64,000 nt of DNA from Streptomyces sp. NBC_01255 (GTDB taxonomy: Bacteria; Actinomycetota; Actinomycetes; Streptomycetales; Streptomycetaceae). The stretch's first letter is position 1; each line of letters starts with the position of its first letter. This document shows, piece by piece, positions 8,957 through 17,036 of the stretch. The position numbers and the translations under genes were made by a program. Below the pieces are notes generated by a model that saw nothing but the letters and a program-made list of their open reading frames with translations, was not told the DNA's origin and made no database searches. The DNA is taken from contig NZ_CP108474.1 in the NCBI RefSeq assembly GCF_036226445.1, forward strand, positions 6,944,001 through 7,008,000. Direction: 5' to 3'.

Positions 8957-10171
8957 TCAGAGGTACTTCTTCAGCTCCCGCCGCGCCAGCGACCGCTGGT
9001 GCACCTCGTCCGGGCCGTCCGCGAGCTTCAGCGTCCGCGCCGCCGCCCACAGCTCGGCCAGCGGGAAGTCCTGCGAGACCCCGCCGGCGCCGTGGGCCTG
9101 CACCGCCTTGTCGATGATGTCGACGACCGCGCGCGGCGTCGCGATCTTGATGGCCTGGATCTCGGTGTGCGCGCCCCGGTTGCCGACGGTGTCCATCAAC
9201 CAGGCCGTCTTGAGGACGAGCAGCCGCAGCTGTTCGATCGTCACCCGGGCGTCGGCGATCCAGTTCTGGACGACGCCCTGCTGGGCCAGCGGCTTCCCGA
9301 AGGCCGTACGGGTCACCGCACGCCGGCACATGAGCTCCACGGCCCGCTCGGCCATGCCGATGAGCCGCATGCAGTGGTGGATGCGGCCGGGGCCGAGTCG
9401 GGCCTGCGCGATGGCGAAGCCGCCGCCCTCCTCGCCGACCAGGTTCGCGGCGGGGACGCGGACGTCGTCGAACAGCACTTCGGCGTGGCCGCCGTGGTAG
9501 TGGTCCTCGTATCCGTACACCCGCATGGCGCGCCGCACCTCGACGCCGGGGGCGTCGCGCGGCACGAGGATCATCGACTGCTGGCGGCGCAGGTCTGCCC
9601 CGTCGGGGTCGGTCTTGCCCATGACGATGAAGACCTTGCAGTCGGGGTTCATGGCCCCGGAGATGTACCACTTGCGGCCGCTGACGACGTACGCGTCGCC
9701 GTCCCGCCGGATCCGGGTCTCGATGTTGGTCGCGTCGGAGGAGGCGACCTCGGGCTCGGTCATCGCGAAGGCCGAGCGGATCTCGCCCGCGAGGAGCGGC
9801 TCCAGCCACTGCTTCTTCTGCGCCTCGTCGCCGAACTGGGCGAGCAGCTCCATGTTCCCGGTGTCCGGGGCCGCGCAGTTGAGGGCCGTCGGGGCGAGGT
9901 GCGGGCTGCGCCCCGTGATCTCGGCGAGGGGCGCGTACTGGAGGTTGGTGAGCCCGGCCCCGTACTCCGCATCGGGAAGGAAGAGGTTCCAGAGGCCCTG
10001 GCGCTTGGCCTCGGCCTTGAGCTCCTCGACGACCGCCGGGGTGTCCCACGGGGAGGCGAGCAGGGCGCGCTGCTCCTCGGCGACGGTCTCGGCCGGGTAG
10101 ACGTGCTCGTCCATGAAGGCGAGGAGTTTCGCCCGCAGTTCCTCGGTGCGGGCGTCGTACGCGAAGTCCAT
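8957..10171 (-). CDS. Acyl-CoA dehydrogenase of the ACAD10/11 (LvaC-like) type
   Basis: A 404-residue flavoprotein. Acyl-CoA dehydrogenase segments are clear: AFAMTEPEVASSDATNIET (FAD/substrate binding), GRKWYISGA, the arginine-rich TRTAFGKPLAQQG and the C-terminal LADGPDEVH. This last segment replaces the usual catalytic glutamate motif and is typical of the ACAD10/ACAD11 branch. It starts 6 bp after the kinase-like gene, forming a two-gene operon. In Pseudomonas putida and mammals this enzyme branch works with an APH-like kinase on 4-hydroxyacyl-CoA: phosphorylation, then loss of phosphate. That role here is inference from family and neighbourhood. Confidence 0.88.
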   Translation of the reverse strand: MDFAYDARTEELRAKLLAFMDEHVYPAETVAEEQRALLASPWDTPAVVEELKAEAKRQGLWNLFLPDAEYGAGLTNLQYAPLAEITGRSPHLAPTALNCAAPDTGNMELLAQFGDEAQKKQWLEPLLAGEIRSAFAMTEPEVASSDATNIETRIRRDGDAYVVSGRKWYISGAMNPDCKVFIVMGKTDPDGADLRRQQSMILVPRDAPGVEVRRAMRVYGYEDHYHGGHAEVLFDDVRVPAANLVGEEGGGFAIAQARLGPGRIHHCMRLIGMAERAVELMCRRAVTRTAFGKPLAQQGVVQNWIADARVTIEQLRLLVLKTAWLMDTVGNRGAHTEIQAIKIATPRAVVDIIDKAVQAHGAGGVSQDFPLAELWAAARTLKLADGPDEVHQRSLARRELKKYL

Positions 10172-10177
10172 GGCGGA

Positions 10178-11200
10178 TCAGCCTTCCTGAAGGGTGGTGA
10201 GGCCGTGCTCGATGAAGACGGGGACGAGTTCGCCGATGCGGTCGAAGCCGGCGCCGACGGTCTGCCCGAGGGTCCAGCGGTAGTGGATGCCCTCCAGGAT
10301 CACGGCGAGCTTGAACCAGGCGAACGCCGTGTACCAGGCGAGGGCCGAGGTGTCGCGGCCCGAGCGGGCGGCGTAGCGCTCGACCAGCTCGGCGGCGCTC
10401 GGATGACCGGGGGCCGTGGCGGTCGTGGAGATGGGGGAGTCCGGCAGGTCGAGCGGCGTGCTGTACATGACGAGCAGGCCGAGGTCGGTGAGCGGGTCGC
10501 CGAGGGTGGACATCTCCCAGTCCAGGACGGCCCGGATGCGGTCGTCCTCGCCGATGAGGACGTTGTCGAGCCGGTAGTCGCCGTGGATCACGGTGGGCGG
10601 CGGTGACCCGGGAAGCGAGCGGCCGAGAGCGGCGTGCAGCTCGTCGATCCCCGCGAGGTCCCGGCCGCGCGAGGCGTCGAGCTGCTTGCCCCAGCGGCGC
10701 AACTGCCGGTCGAGGAAGCCCTCGGGGCGGCCGAAGTCGGCGAGGCCGACGGCCGCCGGGTCGACGGCGTGCAGGTCGACGAGCGTGTCGACCAGGCCGA
10801 GGACGGCGGCGCGGGTGCGCTCGGGGCCGAGCGGCGCGAGCTCCCGGGCGGAGCGGTACGGCGTGCCCTCGACGAACTCCATGACGTAGAAGGGCGCCCC
10901 GAGGACGGAGTCGTCCTCGCAGAGCAGCAGCGTCCCGGGGACGGGCACGTCCGTCGTGTGCAGCGCGCTGATGACCCGGTGCTCGCGCCGCATGTCGTGC
11001 GCGGTGGCGAGGACGTGCCCGAGCGGCGGCCGCCGGACGACCCAGCGGCCGGTGCCGTCGGTCACGACGTACGTCAGGTTCGACCGGCCGCCCTCGATCA
11101 GCCGGGCTTCGAGGGGGCCGGACACCAGACCGGGCCGCTCGCGGTCGAGGAACCGGCGCAGCTGCTCGGGGTCGAGACCTGGTGGCGGGGCGGAACTCAT
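10178..11200 (-). CDS. APH-fold phosphotransferase paired with acyl-CoA dehydrogenase (LvaA-like)
   Basis: A 340-residue aminoglycoside-phosphotransferase-fold kinase. The catalytic loop HGDYRLDN (about residue 200) and the metal-binding DWEMSTLGDP (about 225) are intact, as is the N-lobe glycine-rich/lysine region (GGRSNLTYVVTDG). ATG 11200 follows GGAGG. It is immediately upstream of, and co-directional with, the ACAD10/11-type dehydrogenase. In animals the same two domains are fused; in P. putida they are LvaA and LvaC of levulinate catabolism. A 4-hydroxyacyl-CoA kinase is the most likely function; antibiotic resistance is unlikely. Confidence 0.85.
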   Translation of the reverse strand: MSSAPPPGLDPEQLRRFLDRERPGLVSGPLEARLIEGGRSNLTYVVTDGTGRWVVRRPPLGHVLATAHDMRREHRVISALHTTDVPVPGTLLLCEDDSVLGAPFYVMEFVEGTPYRSARELAPLGPERTRAAVLGLVDTLVDLHAVDPAAVGLADFGRPEGFLDRQLRRWGKQLDASRGRDLAGIDELHAALGRSLPGSPPPTVIHGDYRLDNVLIGEDDRIRAVLDWEMSTLGDPLTDLGLLVMYSTPLDLPDSPISTTATAPGHPSAAELVERYAARSGRDTSALAWYTAFAWFKLAVILEGIHYRWTLGQTVGAGFDRIGELVPVFIEHGLTTLQEG

Positions 11201-11241
11201 GGTGCGTACCTCCGGATCGGCTTCGGTCGGCGTTCATGATG

Positions 11242-11257
11242 ACCGACCAGTCGGTAT
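11242..11257 (-). promoter_or_regulatory. TetR-type operator upstream of the kinase/dehydrogenase operon
   Basis: ACCGACCAGTCGGTAT contains 6-bp inverted arms ACCGAC/GTCGGT with a 2-nt centre. It lies 42 bp upstream of the kinase start. Read on the minus strand it is CATACCGACTGGTCGGT, closely matching the site at 7393 upstream of the SDR gene. Confidence 0.6.
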
Positions 11258-11331
11258 GTCGTCCAGAGGGAGACCGGGAAACCCCGTACCGCACTCTGGC
11301 TCTCGATCCCATCCCTGAATAGGGTTCACAT

Positions 11332-12645
11332 ATGGATGCGAAGATGCTGCTCGTCGACGAAGTCCGGCTGACCCCGATCCTCATCTCCGACCCGCCCCTC
11401 CTCAATGTCCAGGGCGTTCACCAGCCCTTCACGCCCCGGCTCGTGGTGGAAGTGATCACCAGGGGCGGGGTGAGCGGCCTCGGGGAGACCTACGGCGACG
11501 GCGTGTACCTGGAAATCGCCCGGCCGATCGCCGAGGCCCTGCCGGGTCGTGCGGTCACGGACGTGAACTCGCTCTTCGCTCTGACGGCATCCGCCGATCC
11601 GGCCCTCCCGGCGGCCGAGGGAGGCGGCGTGGACGTCGATGCGAGCATCGACGCGGGTGGCCTGCGCGGCGCCAGGACCGCCGACAAGCTCCGCCTCTCC
11701 GTTGTCTCCGCCTTCGAGACCGCCTGCCTCGACGCCCTGGGCAAGAGCCTCGGCCTGCCCGTCCACGCCCTGCTGGGCGGCAAGGTCCGCGACACCGTCG
11801 AGTACAGCGCCTATCTCTTCTACCGCTGGGCCGCCCACCCGGGCGCCGGTCCCACGGACGACTGGGGCGCCGCCCTCGACCCCGCCGGGATCGTCGCCCA
11901 GGCCCGCCGCTTCGACCGGCTCCACGGCTTCCGCTCGTTCAAGCTCAAGGGCGGGGTGTTCGCACCCGAGCGGGAGATCGCCGCGATCCGCGCGCTCGCC
12001 GAGGCGTTCCCGGGCCGCCCGCTCCGTCTCGACCCCAACGGCGCCTGGTCGGTGGAGACCTCGCTGGCCGTCGCACGCGAGCTCGGGGACGCCCTGGAGT
12101 ACCTGGAGGACCCGGCGAGCGGCACCGGCGCCATGGCCGAGATCGCCGCCCGTACGGACGTGCCGCTCGCGACCAACATGTGCGTGACCACCTTCGAGGA
12201 GGTCCCGGAGGCCTTCGCGAAGGGGGCGGTACGGATCGTCCTCTGCGACCACCATTACTGGGGCGGGCTCCACCGCACCCGCGAACTGGCCGCGCTCTGC
12301 CGCACGTACGGCGTCGGGCTCTCCATGCACTCCAACACCCACCTGGGCATCAGCCTCGCCGCCATGACCCAGGTCGCCGCCACGCTGCCCGGGCTCGACC
12401 ATGCCTGCGACACCCACTACCCCTGGCAGACCGAGGACGTCGTCACACCCCGGCCCGTCTTCCGCGCGGGCCGGCTCGCGGTCTCCGACGCGCCCGGCCT
12501 CGGCATCGAGCTCGACCGGACCGCGCTGGCCACCCTGCACCGCCGCTGGCTCGACGACGACGGCACCCTGCGGGACCGCGACGACGCGGCGGCGATGAGG
12601 GTCGCGGACCCGGCCTGGCGCACGCCCCCGGTCCCGCGCTGGTGA
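11332..12645 (+). CDS. gudD: Glucarate dehydratase
   Basis: A 437-residue enolase-superfamily enzyme of the mandelate racemase subgroup, dehydrating D-glucarate (and L-idarate) to 5-keto-4-deoxyglucarate. Family residues are visible: KLKGG (K-x-K base), RLDPNGAW and EDPAS (metal ligands), ATNMCVT (third ligand region), and the Asp/His dyad from CDHHYWGGL and HSNTHLGIS. Length fits the family. ATG 11332 has only a weak upstream AGGG; ATG 11344 is an alternative. It stands alone: no glucarate permease or aldolase is adjacent. The region has no obvious regulator of its own. Confidence 0.92.
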   Translation: MDAKMLLVDEVRLTPILISDPPLLNVQGVHQPFTPRLVVEVITRGGVSGLGETYGDGVYLEIARPIAEALPGRAVTDVNSLFALTASADPALPAAEGGGVDVDASIDAGGLRGARTADKLRLSVVSAFETACLDALGKSLGLPVHALLGGKVRDTVEYSAYLFYRWAAHPGAGPTDDWGAALDPAGIVAQARRFDRLHGFRSFKLKGGVFAPEREIAAIRALAEAFPGRPLRLDPNGAWSVETSLAVARELGDALEYLEDPASGTGAMAEIAARTDVPLATNMCVTTFEEVPEAFAKGAVRIVLCDHHYWGGLHRTRELAALCRTYGVGLSMHSNTHLGISLAAMTQVAATLPGLDHACDTHYPWQTEDVVTPRPVFRAGRLAVSDAPGLGIELDRTALATLHRRWLDDDGTLRDRDDAAAMRVADPAWRTPPVPRW

Positions 12646-12688
12646 GACCGGGTCCCGCGCCGCCGAGGCCCGGGGGAGTCGCGCCGCG

Positions 12689-13600
12689 TCACGCGTGGCA
12701 GGCCACCGGCACCCCGCCGTTCATGGCCGCCATGTCGCCGAAGACCACCGCAGGATCCAGCGGGGACCCCTCCGGCAGGCCGTCCAGCTCCGCGTACGCC
12801 CGGTGCAGGTTCGCGACGAGCCGCTCGCTCTCCTGCCACGCGGCGAACTCCCCGAGCTCCGCGCCCCGTGCCGTCTCCAGCGGCGTCATCCCCTTCGCGT
12901 ACCCCTCGGCGGCCAGCTCCCTCACCCAGAGCAGGTACCGCTCCGTCGTGTCGTACGCCGACGGGTCGGTCACCCGCCCGTGCCCCGGCACCACCGTCGG
13001 CGCGTCCAGGGAGCGCAGCAGGTCGAGCGCGCGCAGCGACCCGGCGAGCGATCCCATCGGCAGGAAGGGCGTCCCGCCGTGGAAGACGAGGTCGCCGGTG
13101 AAGACGACGCCCTGCTCCGGGAGGTGCACGATCGAGTCGCCGGTCGTGTGCGCGGGACCCGGGTGGATCACCCGCACCTCGATGTCGCCGACGTACAGCG
13201 TGATCCGCTCGCGGTACGTGACGGACGGCGGCAGGATGTCGACCTGCCCGAAGTCGGTCTGCGGCCACAGCAGATGGAGCTGGTGTCCGGCGGCGAGCTG
13301 CTCGGTCCGGCAGTTCTCGTGGCCGACGATCCGCGCCTCCGGCCGGAACACCCCGTTGCCGTAGGTGTGGTCGCCGTGGTGGTGCGTGGTCACGATGGTC
13401 CCGGGCAGCGGCAGTCCCTCCGCGAGGACCGCCTCGCGCAGCAGCCGGGCCCGCCGCTCGGTGGCCGCGGTGTCGACGAGGAGGGACTCGCCCGCGTCGC
13501 CGAGGAAGCCGGCGTTGTTCAGGCACCAGCCGCCATCGGGCTGGACGAAGGCGTGGACGTTCGGCGCGAGCGCGACCACGTAGGGATCGGTGGCAGACAA
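12689..13600 (-). CDS. Metallo-beta-lactamase-fold hydrolase
   Basis: A 303-residue enzyme with the metallo-beta-lactamase signature THHHGDHTYGN (residues about 91-101), HPGPAHTTGDSIV, FTGDLVFHGG and VVPGHG, enough for a binuclear metal site. It begins with TTG at 13600: the frame has no ATG or GTG nearby and GGGGGAA sits 6 nt upstream, so the rare start is believable. The fold covers thiolesterases, lactonases and oxidases, so the substrate is unassigned. The gene ends 43 bp from glucarate dehydratase, on the opposite strand. Confidence 0.85.
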   Translation of the reverse strand: MSATDPYVVALAPNVHAFVQPDGGWCLNNAGFLGDAGESLLVDTAATERRARLLREAVLAEGLPLPGTIVTTHHHGDHTYGNGVFRPEARIVGHENCRTEQLAAGHQLHLLWPQTDFGQVDILPPSVTYRERITLYVGDIEVRVIHPGPAHTTGDSIVHLPEQGVVFTGDLVFHGGTPFLPMGSLAGSLRALDLLRSLDAPTVVPGHGRVTDPSAYDTTERYLLWVRELAAEGYAKGMTPLETARGAELGEFAAWQESERLVANLHRAYAELDGLPEGSPLDPAVVFGDMAAMNGGVPVACHA

Positions 13601-13690
13601 AGGGATTCCCCCGGTTGAGAGCTCAACTGGACAGGGGAAGAGTGCCAGTTGGCCGGGGCCGGGGGAAGTCGGGCCAGGTCGGGGGCGGTG

Positions 13691-13987
13691 TCAGTGGTCG
13701 TCCCAGTGGTTGCCGTGCGGGGCGTGCCGGTGCCCGTCGTGCGCGTAGTCGAGGTGGTCGCCGTGTTCGACGGCGGTGTGTCCGCACTCCGGCCCGTGCG
13801 TGTGATCCGGGTGGGTGTGCGCGACGTGCAAGGTCGTGTCGCACTCGTCCCAGTGCCCGGCGTGCTCGCGGTGCAGGTGCCCGTTGTGGGCGTAGTCGAC
13901 ATGGTCCCCGTGCGGGACGGAGGTGTGGCCGCACGCCGGACTGTGGGAGTGCGCGTGGGTGGCGTGTTCGTGGTGGAGGACAGACAT
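13691..13987 (-). CDS. Small histidine-rich, tandemly duplicated putative metal-binding protein
   Basis: A 98-residue protein in which I count 28 histidines and 3 cysteines. It is built from two copies of a unit of about 34 residues: CGHTSVPHGDHVDYAHNGH with a trailing HWDE in the first half, CGHTAVEHGDHLDYAHDGH with HWDD in the second. No signal peptide or membrane segment is present. ATG 13987 has GAGG about 11 nt upstream. Such composition points to zinc, nickel or copper buffering. I know similar unnamed proteins in Streptomyces but no characterised member. Confidence 0.75.
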   Translation of the reverse strand: MSVLHHEHATHAHSHSPACGHTSVPHGDHVDYAHNGHLHREHAGHWDECDTTLHVAHTHPDHTHGPECGHTAVEHGDHLDYAHDGHRHAPHGNHWDDH

Positions 13988-14088
13988 GGCGTGGCCTCTG
14001 TGGAGGTGGCGGCTGACCCTTCCAGGCTAGTCCCGTACGCCCTATTCCTCCCGATTCGCACGACCTGGCGCCGCGGTGAGCCCCCGGG

Positions 14089-14463
14089 TCACCAGATCAG
14101 CGCGGCCCCGAAGACGGCCAGCGCGATCGTGCACCCCGCCGCGAGCAGCGCGCCCCGGTGGGAGAGCGGGTGCGGCCGGGCGGTGCTCAAGGAGCGGATC
14201 CGGCGGTGGGCGACGGCCAGGAAGCCGATCCAGACCAGCGCCGACAGCGCGAGCGCGGCGAGACCGGTCGTCGTGGTGTCCTCCTGGAGGGCCAGCTTGA
14301 CCGCGAGGACCGCCACGACCGTCCACGACAGGGTCGTGCGCCGCCACGCGAGCCGCGTCCGCTCCGGCTGAAGCCCGGGGTCGCGGACCTCCGGGTCGGG
14401 GGCGGCCTCCTCACTGCGGGACTCCGGGTCGGGGGCCGCCCCCTCGCCACGGGACTCCGTCAC
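14089..14463 (-). CDS. DUF202 membrane protein, second of a coupled pair
   Basis: A 124-residue protein starting at GTG 14463, which overlaps the stop of the preceding DUF202 gene as GTGA. After an acidic, proline-containing N-terminus of about 35 residues comes the family motif PERTRLAWRRTTLS, then hydrophobic helices (WTVVAVLAVKLAL, TGLAALALSALVWIGFLAV, GALLAAGCTIALAVFGAAL). Function of DUF202/YidH proteins is unknown. The GTGA overlap implies the two proteins are co-made and may form a heteromer. Confidence 0.75.
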   Translation of the reverse strand: MTESRGEGAAPDPESRSEEAAPDPEVRDPGLQPERTRLAWRRTTLSWTVVAVLAVKLALQEDTTTTGLAALALSALVWIGFLAVAHRRIRSLSTARPHPLSHRGALLAAGCTIALAVFGAALIW

Positions 14464-14855
14464 CGCCCCGTCCAGCCGAAGACCACGACCACCACCATCG
14501 CGAGCGCCACCACGGCCACCGCGAGGCTCAGCACCGCGGGGAACCGGGACGCCGGCAGGTCCTCGCCGCGCCGCATCGCCCGCTCGCAGCGCACCCAGTG
14601 GTTGACCGCCCGCAGCGCGCACAGCACGCCGGCCGCGAGCAGCGCGAGCGCGAGCCCGACCCGTACGCCCCAGCGAAGGTCCGGCAGGAACTGGTCCACG
14701 GCGAAACCGCCGCCGACCAGGGCGAGAGCGGTCCGGATCCAGGCCAGGAAGGTCCGCTCGTTGGCCAGGGAGAAGCGGTAGTCCGGCGTCTCCCCCTCGT
14801 CCCGGATCCGCTGCGGCGCGAACCACAGCCGCAGGCTCTGCACAAAATCGCTCAC
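14460..14855 (-). CDS. YidH/DUF202 family inner-membrane protein
   Basis: A 131-residue protein beginning at GTG 14855. The DUF202 hallmark NERTFLAWIRTALA (about residues 32-45) precedes three predicted transmembrane helices, ending GWTGR. Upstream AGGGTG is a weak ribosome-binding site. It is the first gene of a two-gene unit with the shorter DUF202 protein at 14089-14463. No function is established for the family. Confidence 0.82.
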   Translation of the reverse strand: MSDFVQSLRLWFAPQRIRDEGETPDYRFSLANERTFLAWIRTALALVGGGFAVDQFLPDLRWGVRVGLALALLAAGVLCALRAVNHWVRCERAMRRGEDLPASRFPAVLSLAVAVVALAMVVVVVFGWTGR

Positions 14856-14913
14856 ACGTGCACCCTAACGGCCGGGTGTTGCCCCTGCCCGGTGCCCGAG
14901 GGCAGTCCCGCAA

Positions 14914-14941
14914 CCCGTACCCGGTACCCCGTACCCCGTAC
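14914..14941. repeat. Four tandem 7-bp units
   Basis: CCCGTAC, CCGGTAC, CCCGTAC, CCCGTAC in tandem, 5 bp beyond the Nudix stop and upstream of the DUF202 pair. It may be a slippage-prone simple repeat; no protein-coding or regulatory role is visible. Confidence 0.7.
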
Positions 14942-14945
14942 CCGG

Positions 14946-15473
14946 TTATTCCTTCCCGAGCGCCCGCAGCCGCTCGTACGCGGCCGTGCCGTCGGGCACC
15001 CACTCCCAGTCCCCGTCGCCGAGCCGCGCGGTCAGCTCCTCGTCCGTCAGGAAGCCGTGCCAGGCGACCTCCTCCACCTGCGGGTCCACCGGCAGCTCGC
15101 AGCGGACCTCGTAGACCGCCGACCACCACTTCCCGGCCACGCCCCCGGAGTCGTACAGGAACTTCAGCACCGGCTCGGGCATCGGCAGCCCGGTGACCCC
15201 CAGCTCCTCCTCGGCCTCGCGGAGGGCGGCCTCGTCGTAGGACTCGCCCGCCGCGACGACCCCGCCGACGAACAGGTCGTACTGGGAGGGGAAGAGCATT
15301 TTGTCCGGCGTCCTGCGGTGGACGAAGGTCCGGCCCTCGGCGTCCCGGACCCGGACGAAGACGCAGCGATGGATCAGACCCCGCGCGTACACCTCACCGC
15401 GCGGGGCCCGGCCGATCACCCGGTCGTGCTCGTCGACGACGTCGTGGATCTCTTCAGCACTCATGACCGCCAT
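14946..15473 (-). CDS. Nudix hydrolase (YfcD/IPP-isomerase-like)
   Basis: A 175-residue Nudix protein. The Nudix box runs from Gly71: G-x5-E77-x7-R85-E86-A-E88-E89-E90-L-G92, complete for metal binding. The N-terminal DEHDRVIGRAPRGEVYARGL and HRRTPDKMLFPSQYDLFVGG resemble the YfcD branch that looks like isopentenyl-diphosphate isomerase. The substrate is unknown. ATG 15473 or 15464 may be the start; neither has a strong ribosome-binding site. Confidence 0.88.
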   Translation of the reverse strand: MAVMSAEEIHDVVDEHDRVIGRAPRGEVYARGLIHRCVFVRVRDAEGRTFVHRRTPDKMLFPSQYDLFVGGVVAAGESYDEAALREAEEELGVTGLPMPEPVLKFLYDSGGVAGKWWSAVYEVRCELPVDPQVEEVAWHGFLTDEELTARLGDGDWEWVPDGTAAYERLRALGKE

Positions 15474-15492
15474 CCAAGCAGGACGGCCGCGG

Positions 15493-16930
<1,438 letters not shown>

Positions 16931-16940
16931 ACGAACATAT

Positions 16941-16955
16941 TAATGCTGGACATTA
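16941..16955. promoter_or_regulatory. Inverted repeat TAATG-N5-CATTA, likely TetR operator
   Basis: Perfect 5-bp arms with a 5-nt spacer (TAATGCTGGACATTA) in one of the few AT-rich stretches of the window, immediately upstream of the TetR start at 16930. It would overlap that gene's core promoter. Confidence 0.6.
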
Positions 16956-17000
16956 GAAAACGGGAGGGGCGGGAAGGAGGAGACGGGACCGGTGAAACGG

Positions 17001-17036
17001 TTGACTCGATACATCCGTGTATCCAAGATGCGATCC
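17001..17036 (+). promoter_or_regulatory. Promoter with embedded palindrome for the FAD dehydrogenase; probable leaderless start
   Basis: TTGACT (17001-17006), a 17-bp spacer and CAAGAT (17024-17029) form a sigma-70-like promoter that would start transcription close to the ATG at 17037. The spacer holds a palindrome GATACA-TCCG-TGTATC (17008-17023), well placed to block RNA polymerase. The binder is unknown; it differs from the 16941 site. Confidence 0.5.

Noticed and set aside
10178..11200. Aminoglycoside resistance gene
   Set aside because: The APH fold is shared, but partner gene and family place it with acyl-CoA metabolism.
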